The notes beneath the pieces were generated by a model. That model was not told the origin of the DNA. It worked only from the letters and a program-made list of their open reading frames with translations, and did not search any database. The position numbers were made by a program, and so were the translations under genes. Of a stretch of 64,000 nucleotides of DNA, positions 59,287 through 64,000 are shown piece by piece (the stretch's first letter is position 1; each line of letters opens with the position of its first letter). Source of the stretch: JAJXXT01 sp963764465 (GTDB lineage: Bacteria; Pseudomonadota; Alphaproteobacteria; Acetobacterales; Acetobacteraceae); NCBI GenBank assembly GCA_963764465.1, contig CAVXSO010000003.1, forward strand, positions 186,001 to 250,000, in the 5' to 3' direction.

Positions 59287-61368
59287 TCAGGATTCCCGTG
59301 TCAGGAGGATCGAGCGGTCGGGCTGGAGCATGGCGCTCCAGCCCGGGCCGACGAGGGTGGAGGTTTCGTCCTCCGCGATGATGGCGGGGCCGGAGAGCGG
59401 CGCACCCGTTTCGAGGGCGGCACGATCGACCACGCGCCACGCGGCGATGGTGCCCCTCGCGGTATCGCGCACCTGCTGCGTGCGTGGGGCGGAGGCGGTG
59501 CGCGCCTGCTCGGGCATCTCCGGCCCCGGCGTCGGCTCGGTCGCCACGCGCACGGCGAAGCTCATGATCTCGACATCGGAACCAGGCACCGGCCGGTCGT
59601 AGAAGCGCGCGTAGGCGGTGTCGTAGTCGTGGCGCAGCCGGTCCACATCCGCCTGGGAGAGCGGCCAGCGCGGCAGGGCCACGGGGATTTCGTGCCCCTG
59701 GCCGACATAGCGCATGTAGGCGATGCCGTTGGTGCTCGTCTTGCGGCCAAAGCTGCCGGCGGCCACGAGTTCCGCGGCTTCGCGCTCCATCGCGGCGAGC
59801 AGCGCGTTGACCGCTTCGCGATCGAAACGGCCGAGGCGCTGGTAGAGGCTGCGGACAACCTCGTAGGCAATCGGCGCGCGCAGAAACCCGATGGCGCTGC
59901 CCACGCCCGCACCCGCCGGCACCAGCACGCGGCGGATGCCGAGTTTCTCGGCGACGCGATAGCCGTGCACCGGCCCGCCGCCGCCGAAGGCGATCAGCGT
60001 GCGGCCATCCTGCGTGGCGCCGGATTCCACGGCGTGCACGCGCGCGGCGTTGGCCATGTTCTCGTCCACCATCTCCACCACGCCGAGGGCGGCCATGCCG
60101 GCATCGAGCCCGAGCGGCTTGCCGATATCGGCGGCAAGCGCGGCCGCGGCGGCCTTCGCGTCCAGCGTCATCGTGCCGCCCGCGAAACGGTCCGGGTCGT
60201 AGCGGCCGAGCATGAGGTTGGCGTCCGTCACCGCGGGGTGCGTGCCGCCGCGCCCGTAGCAGGCGGGGCCGGGGTCGGCGCCCGCGCTCTGCGGCCCCAC
60301 CGCGATGCGGCCGAGCGCATCGACGCTGGCCAGGCTGCCGCCGCCCGCGCCGATCTCCACCATCTCGATCACGGGGATGCGCAGCGGCAGGCCGGAGCCC
60401 TTGCGGAACCGGCCGACGCGCGCGACCTCGAAGCTGCGCGAGGTGTGCGGCGCGAAATCGTCGATGAGGCAGATCTTCGCCGTGGTGCCGCCCATGTCGA
60501 AGGAGAGCACGCGGTCGAGCCCGCCGGCGCGCGCGATGTCGGCGGCGAACAGCGCGCCACCGGCGGGGCCGCTTTCCACCAGGCGGATGGGAAAGCGCCG
60601 CGCGGTTTCAAGCGTGGTGAGCCCGCCGCCGGAGAGCATGAGAAAGACGGGTGCGGCGAGCCCCATGTCGCGCAGCGCGCCCTCCAGCCGGCCGAGATAG
60701 CGGTCCATCAGCGGCTGGACATAGGCGTTGGCGACGGTGGTGGAAAACCGCTCCCACTCGCGCATCTCGGGCGAGACCTCGCAGGCGAGCGAGACCGGAA
60801 TATCCGCCAGCACGCCGCGCACGATCTCCCGCGCGCGCTGCTCGTGGGCGGGGTTGACGAAGCCGTGCAGGAACCCGATGGCGATGCTCTCCGCCCCGTC
60901 GTCGCGGAGGGTTTGCGCGGCGGCGGCGACGGCCTTTTCGTCGAGCGGCAGCAGCACGTGGCCTTCGTTGTCGAGCCGTTCCGGAATGCCGAGGCGCCTG
61001 TGCCGCGCCACCAGCGGCTCCGGCAGGATGATGTCGAGATCGTACTGGTCGTACCGGCTCTCGTTGCCCAGCGCCAGCACGTCGCGGAAGCCCGCCGTGG
61101 TGATGAAGCCGGTGCGGGCACCCCGCCGCTCGATGATGGCGTTGGTGGCGAGCGTGGTGCCGTGGATCACGAGCGCGATGTCGGCCGGCGCCATCCCCGC
61201 CTCGCGCAGGATGGCGGCGATGCCGGCGAGCACGCCCGCCTCCGGCGCGTGCGGGGTGGTGAGCACCTTGGCGGTCCAGCGGCGCCGCGGCGTTTCCAGG
61301 GCGAGGTCGGTGAAGGTGCCGCCGATATCGACGGCGAGACGGGCGGCGAGGCGGGCGTTGGCGGTCAT
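59287..61368 (-). CDS. hyuA: Hydantoinase A / oxoprolinase family protein
   Basis: A 693-residue HyuA subunit with an ASKHA-type ATPase core. The phosphate-1 loop is VDIGGTFTDLAL near the N-terminus, IHGTTLATNAIIERRGA follows, and the second half has SFDMGGTTAKICLIDDF and IGAGGGSLASVD. It hydrolyses ATP to activate a cyclic amide. ATG 61368 is chosen because conservation begins about ten residues later. It is divergent from the 2-hydroxyacid dehydrogenase. Confidence 0.93.
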   Translation of the reverse strand: MTANARLAARLAVDIGGTFTDLALETPRRRWTAKVLTTPHAPEAGVLAGIAAILREAGMAPADIALVIHGTTLATNAIIERRGARTGFITTAGFRDVLALGNESRYDQYDLDIILPEPLVARHRRLGIPERLDNEGHVLLPLDEKAVAAAAQTLRDDGAESIAIGFLHGFVNPAHEQRAREIVRGVLADIPVSLACEVSPEMREWERFSTTVANAYVQPLMDRYLGRLEGALRDMGLAAPVFLMLSGGGLTTLETARRFPIRLVESGPAGGALFAADIARAGGLDRVLSFDMGGTTAKICLIDDFAPHTSRSFEVARVGRFRKGSGLPLRIPVIEMVEIGAGGGSLASVDALGRIAVGPQSAGADPGPACYGRGGTHPAVTDANLMLGRYDPDRFAGGTMTLDAKAAAAALAADIGKPLGLDAGMAALGVVEMVDENMANAARVHAVESGATQDGRTLIAFGGGGPVHGYRVAEKLGIRRVLVPAGAGVGSAIGFLRAPIAYEVVRSLYQRLGRFDREAVNALLAAMEREAAELVAAGSFGRKTSTNGIAYMRYVGQGHEIPVALPRWPLSQADVDRLRHDYDTAYARFYDRPVPGSDVEIMSFAVRVATEPTPGPEMPEQARTASAPRTQQVRDTARGTIAAWRVVDRAALETGAPLSGPAIIAEDETSTLVGPGWSAMLQPDRSILLTRES

Positions 61369-61481
61369 CCCCGGAAACTGCCGCGCGCACCCAGCGGTGG
61401 CAAGGCGGGCCGCCGGCAACCCAGGGTTTCCCCGCCGCGGGCGGTGCGCCATCATGGCGCAACAATCACGGGAGCGCCCGC

Positions 61482-62711
61482 ATGACCAAGCACGTCCTCG
61501 CCGTCACCCGCCGCCTTCCGCCCGCCATCGAGGCGCGCGCGGCCGAGGAGTTCACCGCGCGGCTTTCGCCGGCGGACGCCCCCGTTTCGGCAGCCGATAT
61601 CCAGCGCATGTGCCAGGGCGCGGACGCGCTGCTCTGCTGCCCCGCCGAGAAGCTCGATGGCGGCATCATCGCGGCGCTGCCGGAGAGCGTGCGGGTGATC
61701 GGCACGTTCAGCGTCGGCTTCGACCATATCGACCTGTCGGCGGCGAAGACGCGCGGCATCCCGGTGGTCAACACGCCGGACGTGCTGAGCGTGGCGACGG
61801 CGGAGTGCGCGATGCTGCTGATCCTCGCCGCCGCGCGGCGCGCGGGCGAGGGCGAGCGGATGGTGCGCGCGCGCCGCTGGACCGGCTGGGCGCCGACGCA
61901 GCTCATCGGCACGCAGGTCTCGGGCAAGCGGCTCGGCATCTTCGGCATGGGCCGCATCGGGCGGGAACTGGCGAAGATGGGGCGCGGCTTCGGGATGGAG
62001 GTGCACTACCACGACATCGCGCGCCTGCCGCCGCAGCTGGAACAGGGCGCGACGTTCCACGCCAGCGACGAGACGTTCCTGCCGGTCTGCGACGTGCTCT
62101 CGCTCAACGCGCCGGGGGGCGATGCCACGCGCCGGTGGCTGAACGCGGAACGCATCGCGAAGCTGCCGGTGGGTGCCGTGGTCGCCAACGCCGCGCGCGG
62201 CACGCTGGTCGATGACGGCGCGCTGATCGCGGCGCTGCGCGGCGGCCACCTCGCGGCGGCGGGGCTCGATGTCTATGACGGCGAGCCGAAGATGCACGAG
62301 GGCTATCTCGGGCTCGAGAACGTGGTGCTGCTGCCGCACCTGGGCAGCGCCACGGCTTCCACGCGCGACGCGATGGGCAACCTGGTGCTGGACGGCATCG
62401 CCGCCGTGCTGGCGGGGACGACGCCCCGCAACCTGGTGGCCGTGAGGGACGGGTTCCCTGGGAGCGGGGCGGCGGCGCCGTCCCGTCAGGCGGGCATGCC
62501 GGGCGGTGGGTCGCAGGGCACGGTGCTGAACTTCGCCGGCGTGTTCACTTCCAGGATTTCGAGGTCCGTGGAGGTGCCCACCTCGTTGTGGCGGGTGCCG
62601 CCGGGGATCATCATGGAATCGCCCTGCTTCAGCCGCACGGTGCGCCCGTCCTCGAAGGCGAGGTCCACCCAGCCCTTGAGGACGTGGATGAACTGCTGCT
62701 GGCAGACGTGA
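61482..62711 (+). CDS. D-2-hydroxyacid dehydrogenase with read-on C-terminal tail
   Basis: A 409-residue frame whose first ~325 residues are a complete D-2-hydroxyacid dehydrogenase (glyoxylate/hydroxypyruvate reductase type). NAD motif FGMGRIGRELAKMG, catalytic Arg in NAARGTLVDD, Glu in LDVYDGEPKMHEGY and His in LPHLGSAT are intact. The family normally ends near TPRNLVAV. Here about 84 further residues, rich in Ser, Arg and Pro, run to 62711 across the convergent cupin gene. The tail probably reflects a lost stop codon rather than a domain. The product reduces 2-oxo acids with NAD(P)H. Confidence 0.88.
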   Translation: MTKHVLAVTRRLPPAIEARAAEEFTARLSPADAPVSAADIQRMCQGADALLCCPAEKLDGGIIAALPESVRVIGTFSVGFDHIDLSAAKTRGIPVVNTPDVLSVATAECAMLLILAAARRAGEGERMVRARRWTGWAPTQLIGTQVSGKRLGIFGMGRIGRELAKMGRGFGMEVHYHDIARLPPQLEQGATFHASDETFLPVCDVLSLNAPGGDATRRWLNAERIAKLPVGAVVANAARGTLVDDGALIAALRGGHLAAAGLDVYDGEPKMHEGYLGLENVVLLPHLGSATASTRDAMGNLVLDGIAAVLAGTTPRNLVAVRDGFPGSGAAAPSRQAGMPGGGSQGTVLNFAGVFTSRISRSVEVPTSLWRVPPGIIMESPCFSRTVRPSSKARSTQPLRTWMNCCWQT

Positions 62712-62899
62712 TAGTGCCAGCCGGTCGGCGAGGTGAGCCCTTTGTCCGAGCGCATGATCTGCGCCTTCATCGCCCCGTTGGAGGCGTCCGCGACGCCGAG
62801 ATCGACATAGCTGAAGAACTCCCGGCGCCCGGGAATGATCTTCGGCGCGTCGGCGGTCGCGATGGCGATTGTCTGCGCCGGAACGATGGTGTCGTTCAT
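62486..62899 (-). CDS. Cupin domain-containing protein
   Basis: A 137-residue single-domain cupin. Motif 1 is GWHYHVCQQQFIHVLKGWVD and motif 2 is DSMMIPGGTRHNEVG, supplying the metal His/Gln ligands. ATG 62899 has GGGAGG about eight bases upstream. The upstream frame stays open into a transposase remnant, so longer starts are possible but not conserved. The last 226 bases overlap the tail of the convergent dehydrogenase frame. Confidence 0.88.
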   Translation of the reverse strand: MNDTIVPAQTIAIATADAPKIIPGRREFFSYVDLGVADASNGAMKAQIMRSDKGLTSPTGWHYHVCQQQFIHVLKGWVDLAFEDGRTVRLKQGDSMMIPGGTRHNEVGTSTDLEILEVNTPAKFSTVPCDPPPGMPA

Positions 62900-63336
62900 G
62901 GTGTGCTTCCTCCCGCGTGTTGGCGCGAGCGCGGAGGCAAGCACGCGCCGGAGAGCGGAGTCAAAGCAAAGTTCCTGGCGGCCGTGTCTCAGTTTCAATC
63001 TGATGGTCGGAGACCCGAGACGAGCAGGATATGAAGATCCTGCCAAACGATCTTGCGTGTCCAAGGAGAAGCCGTTCGTCAGTCTAGTAAAGCCGCGCAT
63101 GTGCACCCGCATCGTGGGGTTCTGGCGCTCGACATGCGAGGTCGAGACATGGGCGGGATCACGACGCACCTCGACGCGCATCTTGCGGGCGCCGGTGCGG
63201 GCCGTCCCCGCGCCGGTAGCGCGCGCGGCCCTGGCGGCGCCGCCGTGGCTTGCGGCCGTGTAAGGCGGCGACGCCTTGCCCGGGCGCGCCGCGCTGGGCA
63301 TAACGAACTGGTTCCAGCGCGGAAGGATGCACGGGC
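62900..63336. other. 437-base gap with a transposase remnant
   Basis: This is the longest non-genic stretch in the window. It has locally lower GC (62940-63115) and contains a decayed transposase fragment on the minus strand (63065-63196). Nothing else recognisable is seen; the pntA Shine-Dalgarno GGAAGG is at 63321-63326. Confidence 0.7.
63065..63196 (-). pseudogene. IS1-type transposase C-terminal remnant
   Basis: The minus-strand frame reads TGARKMRVEVRRDPAHVSTS then HVERQNPTMRVHMRGFTRLT and NGFS. The pattern HVSTS-x-VERQNLTMRM-x-MRRFTRLTNAFS is the conserved C-terminal part of IS1-family-type DDE transposases found widely in alphaproteobacteria. Only about 44 residues remain, with several changed consensus residues and no N-terminal domain, so it is a dead fragment. 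It is in frame with, and upstream of, the cupin gene. Confidence 0.75.
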
Positions 63337-64000
63337 ATGCGGCTTGCGGTGCTGAAGGAGCAGGCGGGCGAGCCACGGGTCGCCGCGACGCCTGAAACCG
63401 TCAAGAAACTCAAGGCTTTGGGACTGGATGTCGTGGTCCAGGCGGGGGCCGGCCTGCACGCCGCCATCGCCGACGCCGATTACGCCGCGGCCGGGGCCGA
63501 GGTCGCGCCGGACATGGAGTCGGCCGTCGCCGGTGCGGCCATCGTGTTCGCCGTCCGCCCGCCGCACGTCGCCGCGCTGCCGCGCGGCTCGACGCTGGTG
63601 TGCATCGCCGGCGCGCATGCCGACCCGTCGCTGATCCCGGCGCTGCAGGCGGCCGGCGTCGATTGCGTGGCGATGGAACTGCTGCCGCGCATCACCCGCG
63701 CGCAGTCGATGGACGTGCTTTCCAGCCAGGCGAACCTCGCCGGCTACCGCGCCGTGATCGAGGCGGCGGGCGCGTTCGACCGTGGCTTCCCGATGATGAT
63801 GACCGCGGCCGGCACGGTGCCGCCGGCACGCGTGTTCGTCATCGGCGCGGGGGTGGCGGGCCTGCAGGCGATCGCGACGGCGCGCCGCCTCGGCGCCATC
63901 GTCTCCGCGACCGACGTGCGCCCCGCGGCGAAGGAGGAAATCCGCTCGCTCGGTGCCAGCTATGTCGGCGTGGACGACGCGGAGAGCGCCACCCAGACCG
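63337..64000 (+). CDS. pntA: NAD(P) transhydrogenase subunit alpha, N-terminal part (partial)
   Basis: The frame opens at ATG 63337 (MRLAVLKEQAGEPRVAATPE) and runs past the window end; 221 residues are visible. The N-terminal domain ends with LLPRITRAQSMDVLSSQANL and the NAD(H)-binding loop is VIGAGVAGLQAIATARRLGA followed by DVRPAAKEEIRSLGASYVGV. These are hallmarks of the alpha (dI) subunit of proton-translocating transhydrogenase, which exchanges hydride between NADH and NADP+. GGAAGG lies ten bases upstream. Further pnt genes probably follow outside the window. Confidence 0.93.
   Translation, partial: MRLAVLKEQAGEPRVAATPETVKKLKALGLDVVVQAGAGLHAAIADADYAAAGAEVAPDMESAVAGAAIVFAVRPPHVAALPRGSTLVCIAGAHADPSLIPALQAAGVDCVAMELLPRITRAQSMDVLSSQANLAGYRAVIEAAGAFDRGFPMMMTAAGTVPPARVFVIGAGVAGLQAIATARRLGAIVSATDVRPAAKEEIRSLGASYVGVDDAESATQT

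Noticed and set aside
1..64000. tRNA or rRNA genes
   Set aside because: No stretch with a convincing tRNA cloverleaf or rRNA signature was noticed while reading the intergenic regions.

Overview
The window reads as a chromosomal segment of a high-GC alphaproteobacterium. The purC-purS-purQ-purL-bolA-grxD block, the codon use and the mix of TRAP, ABC and RND transporters fit Rhodospirillales, most likely an Acetobacteraceae-like lineage. That placement is inferred from gene content and protein resemblance, not from a marker-gene tree. Coding density is high, most neighbouring genes overlap by 1-8 bases, and no rRNA, tRNA, CRISPR array, prophage or intact insertion sequence was seen.

Layout. 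1-2925: end of a PanE-like reductase, an SDR dehydrogenase, an M20 peptidase and a DUF1345 membrane protein. 3201-6071: an orphan TRAP binding protein and an unusual M28-family protein. 6079-8612: a DUF1800-DUF1501 secreted pair. 8886-11825: an elongation factor G paralogue, a small unknown and a lipocalin-like protein. 11968-15002: ABC importer genes without an ATPase. 15119-18466: an unknown gene, an XRE-cupin regulator, a small repeat-bearing protein and a stomatin/NfeD operon. 18441-22909: a five-gene translationally coupled catabolic operon (esterase, N-carbamoyl-D-amino-acid hydrolase-like amidase, FAH-family enzyme, LysE exporter, luciferase-like oxidoreductase). 22954-26964: a PEP-carboxylase-like protein with replaced catalytic residues, divergent from a DUF445 protein. 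27073-30242: methyltransferase, FMN alpha-hydroxyacid dehydrogenase and CNT-type transporter. 30412-31441: cupin and MarR genes facing away from a double palindrome. 31479-35378: ABC exporter, glycosyltransferase and lipoprotein. 35500-36521: a two-gene lower-GC insert (TfoX-like, NahD-like). 36750-38640: DHDPS-family enzyme and a PEP-CTERM protein. 38729-43333: the purine/BolA/glutaredoxin operon. 43514-44737: an acyl-CoA dehydrogenase homologue resembling 3-sulfinopropanoyl-CoA desulfinase. 44764-52231: a tripartite RND efflux operon behind purB. 52285-57432: TerC, sulfatase/phosphonate monoester hydrolase, radC, GST, thioesterase and methionine aminopeptidase. 57543-61368: hyuB and hyuA. 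61482-64000: 2-hydroxyacid dehydrogenase with an odd tail, cupin, a transposase remnant and the start of pntA.

How the genes work together. Purine synthesis (purC, S, Q, L, B) is the main housekeeping pathway. Several blocks point to scavenging of organic nitrogen and organic acids: carbamoylase operon, hydantoinase A/B, M20 and M28 proteins, TRAP and ABC uptake, alpha-hydroxyacid oxidation.

The most unusual signals are (i) a 35-base tandem repeat between purC and purS encoding two chained 12-residue mini-ORFs, each with its own Shine-Dalgarno-like GGAG and ATGA stop-start overlap; (ii) the catalytically altered PEPC-like protein; and (iii) a high density of short tandem repeats of 6-18 bases placed at gene ends, signal peptides and promoters.
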